Shown here piece after piece: positions 55,828-64,000 of a stretch of 64,000 bases of DNA (position 1 is the first letter of the stretch; every line of letters begins with the position of its first letter). A program made the position numbers and the translations under genes. The notes beneath the pieces are model-generated. The model made no database searches. It had not been told where the DNA came from and worked only from the letters and a program-made list of their open reading frames with translations. This DNA is from Paraburkholderia sp. BCC1885 (GTDB lineage: Bacteria; Pseudomonadota; Gammaproteobacteria; Burkholderiales; Burkholderiaceae), in assembly GCF_900996235.1 (NCBI RefSeq), contig NZ_CAAJGM010000241.1, positions 62,001 through 126,000 of the forward strand, in the 5' to 3' direction.

Positions 55828-56307
55828 ACGTAGAACTCTCGCAGTCGAATCAAGAAGGCTGCGGGCATGAGCGACCGTGCGACAAAACTTGGCAGCGGCG
55901 CAGGAAGATGGGAGACAACCTTCAGGAAGGCGATGACATCGGACTGCGTAGCCCGGCAACAGGAATACCCAGTGTACTGACAGCAACTAGTCGAAAAAAT
56001 AGGACGATTCCTGTCTTGCTCGAACCCCTCCTATCTCGATTTAACGGCGTAGCCGGAGGTTCTACCGCACAGCAACCCAATGCGGCGACGCGTCGACCGG
56101 TTTGCAATTTTTCCGAAGACTTATTTTCACATCTAAATCACGTAATTTTTATTTCGGATTAATCCGATTGGGCGCCCTGGCGCGGGCAATTATTCTCGCC
56201 CACGCCTATAGATTGTTGGCAAAAGAAGCGAATCCAGATTTAACAAATAAACACAACCGCAGACAAGGATTTGCAAAAAATTAACGCCTTACTCACTCGC
56301 CAAATTC
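55828..56307. other. Intergenic: AT-rich upstream region of the beta-barrel gene
   Basis: 480 nt between divergent genes. From about 56100 onward it is much richer in A and T than the genes around it, with a -10-like TATAGATT run. No gene, hairpin terminator or recognised operator. Confidence 0.4.
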
Positions 56308-56838
56308 ATGATGAAAATGAAGAAAATTTACACCGCCGCGACGATAATCGTTCTGGCGACCCTCTCGCAGGCGCATGCACAAACTGCCCCGCAGAATATC
56401 CAGCCCCAAGGCAGTGAATTTTCCGGTCCCTACGTAGGGTTCAAGCTCGGCGAGAATTTCTCCAGCGCCTCCGGTCACATTGCCCGCCCGGAACACAGCA
56501 CCACGTTCCCCGGCCTGACCGCGGGATACGGATTTGACGTCGGACCACTGCTGCTCGGCGCCGAAGCATTCGCCGACCTGCACCATGGCTCGGTGACCTA
56601 CAAGGATGCGGGGATCGACGCCAGGATTGGTGTACCCATGAATCATTTCATGCCGTATGCCCGCGTCGGCTTTACGGGCTCATGGCCGGAAACGCGTTTG
56701 CACGTTGGACTCGGCGTTGAGTACAAAGTACTCAAGCAGGTTGGTATTTCGGGAGAATGGACGACCGATACGTCCAACACGAGCGGCACTCGTCGGAAAA
56801 ATGACAGTGTTACTGTTGGATTGAATTATCATTTTTGA
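56308..56838 (+). CDS. Outer-membrane beta-barrel protein (OmpA/Ail-like)
   Basis: A 176-residue secreted protein: signal peptide about residues 1-25 ('YTAATIIVLATLSQAHAQ'), then alternating amphipathic strands ('GPYVGFKLGENFSSASG', 'TAGYGFDVGPLLLGAEAF', 'PYARVGFTGSW', 'LHVGLGVEYKVL') and a terminal 'VTVGLNYHF' for barrel insertion. Eight-strand barrel of OmpA/OmpW/Ail size. The start could also be Met4 (56317). Function unknown. Confidence 0.85.
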   Translation: MMKMKKIYTAATIIVLATLSQAHAQTAPQNIQPQGSEFSGPYVGFKLGENFSSASGHIARPEHSTTFPGLTAGYGFDVGPLLLGAEAFADLHHGSVTYKDAGIDARIGVPMNHFMPYARVGFTGSWPETRLHVGLGVEYKVLKQVGISGEWTTDTSNTSGTRRKNDSVTVGLNYHF

Positions 56839-56888
56839 TTATTTATTTTTTTATGATGCCGGGTTGTGATTGATCGGCGAGGGGAAAT

Positions 56889-56920
56889 GGCGCTTGCTTT
56901 TTTGGGGCAAGCGCCGGTTT
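56889..56920 (+). terminator. Possible terminator after the beta-barrel gene
   Basis: A 9-bp stem GGCGCTTGC/GCAAGCGCC (56889-56897 with 56907-56915) with a nine-base loop, followed by GGTTTT. Confidence 0.5.
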
Positions 56921-57028
56921 TGGGTGGACTGTAGATTTGCTGATGAGTGACTTAATATCTATCAACATTCAGCGTGTATCGCCGGCATCACAAGTACCAT
57001 CAGATAGAAAAATCAGAAAACGCCTGGC

Positions 57029-57205
57029 TTACTGTATTTCAAGCACGGCTTGCCCGAAGCGCGCCGCGCAAAGCACCAGCGCAAACTTGATATTTGACAC
57101 CATATATCTTCTCCGTATGCTGTCCAGGTCCTGCAACACGCGAAACCAACCAATCCGGTCCACAGTTTTGCGTCCAGAAAAATGCCTGATCTTCGACGAT
57201 GAGAA
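57029..57205 (-). pseudogene. C-terminal remnant of a WecG/TagA-type glycosyltransferase
   Basis: An open minus-strand frame of 58 codons between a TGA at 57206-57208 and the TAA at 57029. It reads KIRHFSGRKTVDRIG-WFRVLQDLDSIRRRYMVSN-IKFALVL. The intact WecG protein at 58690 ends GKVRRAPPWMQRSGLE-WLFRVFQEPKRMFRRYFVTN-SKFALML. The shared pattern W-x0/1-FRV-x-Q, RRY-x-V-x-N, KFAL-x-L, in the right order and at the C-terminus, marks it as a remnant. No start codon is in place, so it is a fragment. AT-richer flank. Confidence 0.6.
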
Positions 57206-57221
57206 TCAATCTACTTCAAGC

Positions 57222-58340
57222 TCAAATCACACGCGTCCTCATCGATCGACGCTTCCTAATCTTTGGAAGTAAAGAATAAACAACGACAGATATAATATAA
57301 ACAAGCCACGTGCCCATCGCATGAACTATTATCTTATACAATCCAAGCTCAACAGACTCTCTGAAGCAAAAGAACGAAAAGAAAATTGTTGGCCATAAGC
57401 AAATGAAAAATATTGATCTTCCATTGAAAATCAAATAATCAAAACATAAGAATACGGAAACAAGCATTGGAGCACCAATAAAAATGAACAGCCATCCGCC
57501 CATCAAATATAGCGAGCCAATTCCTGTTGGCGCAATTATAAGTCCCTTTCCATATCCATAAATTTGCTCGGTAAAAAAATACGCCACAGTATCAAGGTAT
57601 ATGGGCTTTCCCGGCCACAATGCGCGAGGCACTATGGCATATGCCTGATTAAAAAAATAATCAAATCCAACAAAATGAATCCGCCTGTTATCAAATATCT
57701 CCGAAAGCGAATCCACCGGGAATACTGTGTCCTTTGTATAGGTCACAATCAATTCCAAGGCTCCGTTGCCAAAATCATTCCCATAACGAACCATAGCGAG
57801 AAAGGTAATAGCGGCCACACCACCAAGAAGATACATAGCCAATTGCTTTTCCCGCACAATTTTCATTGCGTAAGCAATCAGCAAAATAGGCATTACCGCA
57901 GCAATCAGATAATTTCTTTCACCTCCCAATGTAAGGAATAGAATAACTCCGTACACAATCGTCGCGATCAACGAAAAAATCATGCCGCGCAAGCCCGGTT
58001 TTCTGAAAAGGCGCAAAACAGCAATGGAAACGATGACGTAAGACAGAATAGTGAAAGCACCGGTATCCGTGTTTGATTCGAATCGAGAGCCATAATTGCC
58101 AACGGACAGCGTTATGCCTTTTGTTGCGGCGAGGCCCACGACACATCCAGTCGCGATGATGCCACCAACGACCATGTATACACGCCCTTTGAGTGAATTG
58201 GCGAGATCCGAAAGCAACTGGAGCCTATGTAGCACCGGGCGCAATCGAAAAGCCTTTTTTAAAAAAATTGAAATCAGTATGCTGGATACGAAAGTCACCG
58301 TCACATAAAAAAATCGAGATTCGAAATTGGATATTTCCAT
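57222..58340 (-). CDS. wzy: O-antigen/exopolysaccharide polymerase (Wzy-like), apparently frameshifted
   Basis: The main frame is a 372-residue polytopic membrane protein with about ten helices and a large periplasmic loop ('SLSEIFDNRRIHFVGFDYFFNQAYAIVPRALWPGKPIYLDTVAYFF'), as in oligosaccharide-repeat polymerases. Its first residues (MEISNFESR) are not family-like. The missing first helices are in another frame at 58301-58504, and the two frames join naturally if one T is added to the T7 run at 58307-58313. So either the gene is broken or phase-variable, or the run is misread. Low-GC composition. It would polymerise the repeat units flipped by Wzx. Confidence 0.72.
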   Translation of the reverse strand: MEISNFESRFFYVTVTFVSSILISIFLKKAFRLRPVLHRLQLLSDLANSLKGRVYMVVGGIIATGCVVGLAATKGITLSVGNYGSRFESNTDTGAFTILSYVIVSIAVLRLFRKPGLRGMIFSLIATIVYGVILFLTLGGERNYLIAAVMPILLIAYAMKIVREKQLAMYLLGGVAAITFLAMVRYGNDFGNGALELIVTYTKDTVFPVDSLSEIFDNRRIHFVGFDYFFNQAYAIVPRALWPGKPIYLDTVAYFFTEQIYGYGKGLIIAPTGIGSLYLMGGWLFIFIGAPMLVSVFLCFDYLIFNGRSIFFICLWPTIFFSFFCFRESVELGLYKIIVHAMGTWLVYIISVVVYSLLPKIRKRRSMRTRVI

Positions 58341-58504
58341 TCCGTATCAAGAACATAATTACAGATAACGTAGTATGGAACCCATAAAATACAGATTATG
58401 TAGAATGCTCCCACTCCAAAAAATGTAAACCCGGGATGGCTTCGCCACTCTTTGAAAAATAGGACAGTGAATATTGTACAGATAATAAATAACAGAATAA
58501 TCAT
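58301..58504 (-). pseudogene. N-terminal part of the same polymerase in a second frame
   Basis: A 67-codon frame from ATG 58504 to TGA 58301. It encodes two hydrophobic helices ('IILLFIICTIFTVLFF' and 'GFTFFGVGAFYIICILWVPYYVI') separated by 'KEWRSHPG', the W-x-HP arrangement found at the start of WzyE-type polymerases. It then runs 'YPISNLDFF', after which the downstream frame gives 'YVTVTFVSSILIS'. It has no ribosome site at good distance. Confidence 0.6.
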
Positions 58505-58689
58505 GATACGTACACGAAACCTTTCGCCGCGACAGGCGAGCAGTTCGTGCTCGACAGCGAAACCTAAGCACGAACCTCGGTAGAAAAATTAAAGCACCCG
58601 GGCGGCGGATCCAAACTTATAACGAAAAACAAGTGAGGCAGACTTCACTCGTTCGCGGGTACCGTCATCCAGATTTCCGGAATGTCTGC

Positions 58690-59430
58690 TCAACTGCGCC
58701 CGGGCATAAGCCAGGCTTTTCCCAACATCAACGCGAATTTGCTATTGGTCACAAAATAACGTCTAAACATTCTTTTAGGTTCCTGAAACACGCGAAAAAG
58801 CCATTCCAGTCCCGACCTTTGCATCCATGGAGGAGCGCGCCGAACCTTACCCGCCACAACATCGAATGTACCGCCGACACCCATGACAAAATCGACGCCG
58901 AGTTCTGATTTCCAGCGATTAATGAAGTTCTCTTTCTTCGGCGACGTAATCGCAACAAACAGCATCCGGGCCCCCGAAGCTCGGATATCGTTCACGACCG
59001 CTTGCTCATCGTCCCAAAAATAACCGTGATGATAGCCAGCCACTTCTAAATCGGGATACCTACTTACGCATCTCGCCGCAGCGCATTCGACAACCTCATT
59101 CGTCGCGCCCAGAAAATAAACCGGGAAGCTACGCGTAGACGCCTCCTGCAACAGACGATCAAACAGGTCGACGCCAGCCACGCGCTCCTGGACTTTCTTC
59201 CCCAGAACCCGTGCCCCCCAAACGACACCCATCCCATCAATGTTAATCATGTCGCAAGCGCGGATGGATGCGGCGAGCTCATGGTCTGTCTGCATATTCA
59301 CGAGTTTTGCAACGTTCACTACGACGTGCTGCGTGAACTGCTTTTCGAAAACCCGCGTGGAAATGAAGCCAACCGTTTCGTCCATCGACGCCACATCCAT
59401 CGGACAACCAAATAATTCGATGCGTTTCAT
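58690..59430 (-). CDS. wecG: WecG/TagA/CpsF-family glycosyltransferase
   Basis: A 246-residue transferase of GT26 that adds a second sugar (ManNAc-type) to an undecaprenyl-diphosphate-linked sugar. 'NIDGMGVVWGARVLG' with the catalytic Asp, 'GATNEVVECAAARCVSRYPDLEVAGYHHGYF' and 'VGVGGTFDVVAGKVRRAPPWMQRSGLEWLFRV' are diagnostic. No membrane helix; binds the inner face through its C-terminus. With the UDP-ManNAc dehydrogenase at the right edge, the incoming sugar may be ManNAc or ManNAcA. Confidence 0.88.
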   Translation of the reverse strand: MKRIELFGCPMDVASMDETVGFISTRVFEKQFTQHVVVNVAKLVNMQTDHELAASIRACDMINIDGMGVVWGARVLGKKVQERVAGVDLFDRLLQEASTRSFPVYFLGATNEVVECAAARCVSRYPDLEVAGYHHGYFWDDEQAVVNDIRASGARMLFVAITSPKKENFINRWKSELGVDFVMGVGGTFDVVAGKVRRAPPWMQRSGLEWLFRVFQEPKRMFRRYFVTNSKFALMLGKAWLMPGRS

Positions 59431-59462
59431 ACTGAATCAATGAATTTTATCCTGAACCCGCA

Positions 59463-60266
59463 TTAGCGGTGCGCGACAGATACGGGACCGTACAACAGAA
59501 CGATGGGACCAGGATCTTTTTGTTTCCATCCTCCTGGGATGTAAAGCCCCATTTTCAAATATGAAACGTTATCACCTGGATATGCGTTTTCCACTCCCCT
59601 AGATGCATATACTGAAGTCCCATCCTTCCACAATTGCGTTGACGCGTGGTCTCCAGTCGCATCGGGAACATAGCGTAAAGCCCAATGAACCCATTTCCCC
59701 TGATCTGCAGTCGCACAACAAATGCTGAATACCGTTCCCTGGTCGGACTGGCTACCACTGTGTTCCGCAAATGTGTAATTGCCGCCGGTAATCGTAAGCA
59801 TGATTGGCGGAGAGCCACTAGCTGGTCCCTGATGGATCTGAGTAATGATCTGACTGGAATCGAACGCATACGCTGATGGAATATATGTACTCCACCTGAC
59901 GAGGTAGTCGGTCCCCTGTGCAAATCTGACAGATTCGGGAAAAACCAACTCGGCTCGCGGCAATCCATTGGCAACCTGAGAGAAATTTTCGTTCTTCGCA
60001 ATACTCACCTGCAAAGCCTTGCGTTCGCTCACGACTGGGTCGTTCACGACCGTAATGTCTCCAGGATTGGCACGCTGAAGAATCATCGCTGGATCAATTC
60101 CGTCCTGCCAATCAACTTGGTACATCGAATCAAAGGTGCTTTCCAGAGCACTCATGCTAGGGTCAGTCCAGCGCACCGTTAATTGCTGAGCGCTCGACAG
60201 ACCACAGAAGGCTAAAAGCATCGCTCCGAGTACCGATTCCAACCACCGCCTTATACAGTCACTCAC
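59463..60266 (-). CDS. Secreted polysaccharide lyase (heparin-lyase-I-like fold)
   Basis: A 267-residue exported protein (signal peptide about 1-26). The start is a GTG at 60266 with GAGG upstream and overlaps the GT4 stop by eight bases. The mature part looks like a jelly-roll lyase: 'DWQDGIDPAMILQRANPGDITVVNDPVVSERKALQVSIAKNENFSQVANGLPRAELVFPESVRFAQGTDYLVRWSTYIPS', 'IITQIHQGP' (with a His often catalytic) and 'WVHWALRYVPDATGDHASTQLWKDG'. It resembles the PF14099 group. Sitting inside the synthesis operon, it likely trims or frees the polymer in the periplasm. Substrate unknown. Confidence 0.75.
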   Translation of the reverse strand: MSDCIRRWLESVLGAMLLAFCGLSSAQQLTVRWTDPSMSALESTFDSMYQVDWQDGIDPAMILQRANPGDITVVNDPVVSERKALQVSIAKNENFSQVANGLPRAELVFPESVRFAQGTDYLVRWSTYIPSAYAFDSSQIITQIHQGPASGSPPIMLTITGGNYTFAEHSGSQSDQGTVFSICCATADQGKWVHWALRYVPDATGDHASTQLWKDGTSVYASRGVENAYPGDNVSYLKMGLYIPGGWKQKDPGPIVLLYGPVSVAHR

Positions 60267-61449
60267 CTTTTACCTCGCGATAACACTGAATATACCGATG
60301 AACAATAGCTTCTGAAGAAAATAACTTTCTGGCCCGATCCCGGCCGGCCGTCCCCAGGCTTGCGGCAAGCATCGGATTCTCAATCAGAGTCCGAATATAA
60401 GCTGCAAGCGCTTCGTGATCGTTGGCGGGAACCAGATATCCCGTCACACCCTCCTCCACCAAGTCCAGAAATCCGCCGAGCCGCGTACCAATAACAGGTA
60501 CACCGGAAAACATGGCCTCAAGCGTCGCAATCCCGAAAGATTCGTAATGACTCGGCATGCAGAATATCTGCGCATTTCGATAGAACGCGAGTTTTTCGTC
60601 TCCGTCGATCCATCCTAAAAACATCACACAATCATCAATTCCATACTCGCGCGCAACTTGTTGCCAGTGGCCAATATCGCCTCCTCCAGCTAACTTCAAT
60701 TGCACGAGGCACCCTTGCTTCCTGAGAAGCCCGACTGCCTTCATCAGCTCTCTAATTCCCTTTGCTTCCGTGAGGCGCCCTGCAAAAGCGATATAAGGAG
60801 CGACATCGCCCTCGGGCGACCGTGCGACTTCTCGACTCGCAACAGCCTCTACGAGGCTTGCTGTATTACCTATGATGTGGAGAGTAACTTCGTCTCCCCC
60901 TAGACGATGCACTTCCTTGCCAATTGCCGTGGACACAGCCACCGTGGCGTCTGAATTGCGCACAAACCATGAAACCGCGCGTCGAGTCACTTTTCCGGCA
61001 CGTGATTCAAAGAGATCGAAATTTCCTGCATGGAGATGAAAAATTGTTTTCTTACCGCTCAATCTCGCGATCAGACACAAAACAAACTTGCGATAGAACG
61101 AACCACGCACGGAGACATGAAAATGAACAATATCCACTCGTCGCATCATCGTCACCACGAAACGCGGCAGATCAAACAGGGCAAAACCAAACAGATGTTT
61201 CTTACGTTGAAATCCGTGCGTCTCAAAGAATGAAAACGAGATAGCGTCTCGCTGAAATCGGTCTTTTAGAGTGGCAAGTTCGCAAAGAACCGACGCAATG
61301 CCGCCTCGCTGCCCCCATCCCGGCCCGACATGAAGTACCTGTATCGAGGAACGAGCGGAAGATTGGATCGACACGCTATCAATAAAGTCGGCCATGCTTT
61401 CCCTCGCATCGGCTGGTGAGATATTTGTATATGCACCTACGTCGAACAT
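60259..61449 (-). CDS. GT4-family glycosyltransferase
   Basis: A 396-residue GT-B enzyme. The N-terminal domain has 'LHVGPGWGQRGGIASVLCELA' (acceptor side), and the C-terminal domain has 'FAGRLTEAKGIRELMKAV', 'MPSHYESFGIATLEAMFSGVPVIGTRLGGFLDLV' with the E-x7-E nucleotide-sugar motif. ATG 61449 lies nine bases after the wzx stop; Met19 (61395), with GAGGGAAAGC upstream, is an alternative start. It adds one sugar of the repeat unit; which one is unknown. Confidence 0.9.
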   Translation of the reverse strand: MFDVGAYTNISPADARESMADFIDSVSIQSSARSSIQVLHVGPGWGQRGGIASVLCELATLKDRFQRDAISFSFFETHGFQRKKHLFGFALFDLPRFVVTMMRRVDIVHFHVSVRGSFYRKFVLCLIARLSGKKTIFHLHAGNFDLFESRAGKVTRRAVSWFVRNSDATVAVSTAIGKEVHRLGGDEVTLHIIGNTASLVEAVASREVARSPEGDVAPYIAFAGRLTEAKGIRELMKAVGLLRKQGCLVQLKLAGGGDIGHWQQVAREYGIDDCVMFLGWIDGDEKLAFYRNAQIFCMPSHYESFGIATLEAMFSGVPVIGTRLGGFLDLVEEGVTGYLVPANDHEALAAYIRTLIENPMLAASLGTAGRDRARKLFSSEAIVHRYIQCYREVKGE

Positions 61450-61458
61450 GTCCCTGAC

Positions 61459-62775
61459 TCATCGTTTCATAAGTAGCGAAAAATACGTACGCAATTGCGG
61501 TTCGCGGACAATCAAAATGACGTAGACCACCAGAATCAAAGCCTCGGCGATCAGGAACGACGTAGCGGCACCTTGCGCACCGGCACCCGGAATAAATCTG
61601 AAAGCCAGCACGATGTTCAGGCAACCCGCCGACAACATGACGAGGGAGCGCTTGCGGCTCTGTCCGAACGGCACGAGCACCTGAAGCCCGAGGAAATAAG
61701 CAAGATTGCCGAACAGCGTCGAAAAACACAGGACGAGCAGCACGGACGAGGCGCCATGAAAATCGTTGCCGAGAATCAGTCTGGTCAACGGCCCGGATAG
61801 TAGGAAGAACACCCCCACGCTGCCGATGGAAGTCACTACAGTTGCAATGGCACCGATCACCGTGAGTTTGGCGGCCGCCCGCTTATGTTCCTTGAAGAGC
61901 CTCGAGATGCGTGGGTAGAGCACGGCGCTGATCTGGGCCGGCACGAGATTTCCGACCGTCTTGATCTTGTCGGCAGCAGCGTAGATACCCACCTGATACG
62001 GGCCGGCAAGCGATGCCAAGATAATCGCGTTCGCCGCACCGAACAGTGTCACAGAAGCGGTGGCGACGAACATGTCCGCACCATGCGCGAGCCTGTGGCA
62101 GATAGAGCGCCAGCAAAGATCCGGTCTTTTCAATAATCCTAAACGCCAGGCGACACCGATGGATAGAAATGCGCCGACGGCGGGTCCTGCAGCCTGAATG
62201 GTCGCCGCGATGGCCACGTCGTCGGGGCCGTGCACTAGCAGAAACGTCAACGGTAACGTGACCAGGCGGTTCGCGAACACCATTACGGCGATCACGTAGA
62301 ATCGCTCCAGGCCCTGAAACAACCAATACAACGTGAAGACGTTGGCAATAACTGCCAGCCAGGACAGCAGGACCACCGCTCTCGAAGACGCAAGATGCCG
62401 ATCAAAGTGCATCAACGCTAACAAGGCGACGAACGACATCAGACAGAGGCCTACCTTCGCACCTGCGATTGACCAGATCAGCTCATTGAGCGCACAGGGA
62501 TGGTCGCGGCAATCGACGACCGCTTTCGGTCCGCTCAGGTTAAAGCCCCATTCCGTGAACAGTGTTCCGTATGCGGCAATCGCCATCGCATAGGCCAGAA
62601 TACCGAAGTGAGTCGGACCGAGCACGCGCGTTAGGTAAGGAAACGTGGCGAACGATGCCAGGTAATTGCCCACGAACGTTACGATCATCACGAAGACATT
62701 TCGCCCAAGGCGTGAGCGTCCTCGTGATTCGCGTCCATCCTGTTCGATGTTTCGCGGTGCGACGGAACCGTTCAT
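61459..62775 (-). CDS. wzx: Polysaccharide flippase (Wzx-type)
   Basis: A 438-residue protein with about 12 membrane helices, from 'FVMIVTFVGNYLASFATFPYLTRVLGP' to the C-terminal end. 'THFGILAYAMAIAAYGTLFTEWGFNLSGPKAV' is the start of the Polysacc_synt/RfbX family, which turns undecaprenyl-linked repeat units across the inner membrane. Upstream of GT4 by nine bases and preceded by wecC by 57 nt; a single operon is likely. Confidence 0.92.
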   Translation of the reverse strand: MNGSVAPRNIEQDGRESRGRSRLGRNVFVMIVTFVGNYLASFATFPYLTRVLGPTHFGILAYAMAIAAYGTLFTEWGFNLSGPKAVVDCRDHPCALNELIWSIAGAKVGLCLMSFVALLALMHFDRHLASSRAVVLLSWLAVIANVFTLYWLFQGLERFYVIAVMVFANRLVTLPLTFLLVHGPDDVAIAATIQAAGPAVGAFLSIGVAWRLGLLKRPDLCWRSICHRLAHGADMFVATASVTLFGAANAIILASLAGPYQVGIYAAADKIKTVGNLVPAQISAVLYPRISRLFKEHKRAAAKLTVIGAIATVVTSIGSVGVFFLLSGPLTRLILGNDFHGASSVLLVLCFSTLFGNLAYFLGLQVLVPFGQSRKRSLVMLSAGCLNIVLAFRFIPGAGAQGAATSFLIAEALILVVYVILIVREPQLRTYFSLLMKR

Positions 62776-62832
62776 ACGGTGCTCCGCTTAAGCACCGTAC
62801 GCGTCTCTGTGACACTTCGCGCTTTCACCCGC

Positions 62833-64000
62833 TTATCCATGCGACAGCAAGCCGCGCGTATCGATCACCACCTTCGCCTGCAGCCGAACCGGGTCGACCC
62901 GCTTGAACTGCGCGTGATCGACCAGAATCACCACCACATCGGCTTCAGAGAGCGCTTCGTTCAGTTCGTAAAGACGCACTTTCCCGTCGAGCGAGTCTGG
63001 CAACTTCCTGATGTTCGGCTCAACCACTACCACCTGCCCAGCAAAGCGCTCCGAGAGTTCGTGCGCGATTTCGAGCGCTGGGCTTTCACGCAAATCGTCG
63101 ATATTCGCTTTGAACGCCAGACCTAGACATGCGATCACCGGCTCACGAAAACGTTTCGCTGCGCGCTCGACCCGATCCATCACATAGCGCGGCTTGTCGT
63201 CATTGACCGTACGTGCTGTGCGAATCAAACGTGCCTGCTCAGGTGCTGAATCCACAATGAACCACGGGTCCACCGCGATGCAATGCCCGCCCACGCCCGG
63301 CCCCGGTTGCAAAATGCTCACGCGTGGATGGCGATTGGCCAGGCGAATCAACTCCCACACGTTGATATCGAGCTGATCGCAGATTAACGACAGTTCGTTC
63401 GCGAATGCGATGTTCACGTCGCGGAATGAGTTTTCGGTGAGCTTGCACATCTCAGCCGTGCGCGCGTCGGTAAGAATGCAGTCGCCTTGCACAAAATTTT
63501 TATACAGCTCCCGAGCTTGATCGCTGCAACGCGGTGTCATGCCGCCGATCACCCGATCATTCTCTACCAGTTCGCGAATCACATGCCCCGGCAAGACGCG
63601 CTCCGGACAATGCGCCACGCGAATGTCCGATTCCTCGCCCCGCTGCTGCGGAAAGGTAAGGTCCGGACGTAGCTCAGCCATCCAGTTCGCCATTTTTTCG
63701 GTAGCGCCTACAGGTGAAGTCGATTCAAGCACGACAAGATCGCCCTTCTTCAGCACAGGCGCAATCGCCCGGCTAGCGGATTCGATATAACTAAGGTCCG
63801 GCTTGAATCCGTCGCTGAACGGCGTCGGCACAGCTATAAGAAATGCATCCGCAGGCTCGGGCGTCAGCGTTGCGCGCAGGTAGCCCTGTGTAACCGCCGC
63901 GTGAACCAGCATATCGAGCTCCGGCTCGACTATATGAATTGAACCTCTGTTGATAGTGTCAACCGCATGCGGATTGGTATCGACGCCAATCACCTGCTTG
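62833..64000 (-). CDS. wecC: UDP-N-acetyl-D-mannosamine dehydrogenase (partial, runs off right edge)
   Basis: At least 388 residues; the first ~35 (most of the NAD-binding loop) lie outside the window, since the frame is still open at the edge and reads KQVIGVDTNPHAVDTIN, which follows GLGYIGLPTA-type starts in homologues. It oxidises UDP-ManNAc to UDP-ManNAcA. Catalytic Cys is in 'GPGVGGHCIAVDPWF'; 'NSFRDVNIAFANELS' and 'FGLAFK'-like 'CLGLAFKANIDDLRESPALEIA' are conserved. Very close to enterobacterial WecC over the whole length. First gene seen of the cluster. Confidence 0.93.
   Translation of the reverse strand, partial: KQVIGVDTNPHAVDTINRGSIHIVEPELDMLVHAAVTQGYLRATLTPEPADAFLIAVPTPFSDGFKPDLSYIESASRAIAPVLKKGDLVVLESTSPVGATEKMANWMAELRPDLTFPQQRGEESDIRVAHCPERVLPGHVIRELVENDRVIGGMTPRCSDQARELYKNFVQGDCILTDARTAEMCKLTENSFRDVNIAFANELSLICDQLDINVWELIRLANRHPRVSILQPGPGVGGHCIAVDPWFIVDSAPEQARLIRTARTVNDDKPRYVMDRVERAAKRFREPVIACLGLAFKANIDDLRESPALEIAHELSERFAGQVVVVEPNIRKLPDSLDGKVRLYELNEALSEADVVVILVDHAQFKRVDPVRLQAKVVIDTRGLLSHG

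Noticed and set aside
54451..55986. Extended N-terminus of the M23 gene up to 55986
   Set aside because: The extra 53 residues have no signal sequence or ribosome site; the start at 55827 is preceded by GAGAG.
56937..57272. Plus-strand frame of 111 codons after the beta-barrel gene
   Set aside because: Ser/Arg/Asn-rich content without a ribosome site; the opposite strand shows WecG similarity instead.

Overview
The window is GC-rich chromosomal DNA that reads as a beta-proteobacterium of the Burkholderiaceae, most likely Paraburkholderia. The signs are an OpcP-type trimeric porin, a 3-oxoadipyl-CoA thiolase, a C-P lyase cluster carrying the DUF1045 gene, a DUF2968 protein and a four-carbon sugar-acid (tetronate) operon like that of Cupriavidus. 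I see no rRNA, tRNA, CRISPR array, phage or insertion sequence.

Layout. 1-7.0 kb: a LysR regulator (cut by the left edge) divergent from an SDR oxidoreductase, metE, an XRE/MmyB-type regulator divergent from an NAD-binding SDR, and two small proteins (DUF2322, cupin). 7.3-10.8 kb: an ECF sigma / zinc-finger anti-sigma pair followed by a Tat-exported metallophosphoesterase and a cupredoxin; two promoters here share the unusual element GGAATAAA-N12-GCGGTCT. 11.0-12.4 kb: pcaF with an IclR-type operator. 12.5-18.0 kb: gntR-ltnD-otnK-otnC-otnI-denD, converting L-threonate and D-erythronate to dihydroxyacetone phosphate. 18.3-20.3 kb: a PcaR-like IclR regulator and an M20 amidohydrolase.

20.5-28.7 kb: phosphonate use. 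phnF-DUF1045-phnN (minus) and phnGHIJKLM (plus) diverge from a control region holding a 22-bp perfect palindrome (likely PhnF operator) and a Pho-box-like element placed 11 nt from a TACAAT -10. PhnP and a transporter are not in the cluster. 29.0-35.3 kb: an orphan amino-acid binding protein, a zinc deacylase of the AstE/AspA type, a major porin, two small proteins and a lipoprotein with an aspartyl-protease-like DTG motif. 35.4-48.3 kb: mostly central and housekeeping genes (glgP, an MFS exporter, ltaE, an NlpD-like lipoprotein with a degenerate LytM domain, gnd, a methyltransferase-like protein, a sirtuin coupled to a small Cys-rich protein, an SDR). 48.5-52.8 kb: a self-contained TonB-dependent receptor-exbB-exbD-tonB unit whose promoter overlaps a strong match to the Zur (zinc) operator.

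52.8-64 kb: a DUF2252 protein, an active-type M23 peptidase, a small beta-barrel protein, and then a minus-strand exopolysaccharide/O-antigen cluster running off the right edge (wecC, wzx, a GT4 glycosyltransferase, a secreted polysaccharide lyase, wecG, wzy). The wzy end is AT-richer than the rest of the window, the polymerase frame is broken at a 7-T run, and a remnant of a second WecG-type transferase lies beyond it, so this locus looks recently acquired or rearranged.
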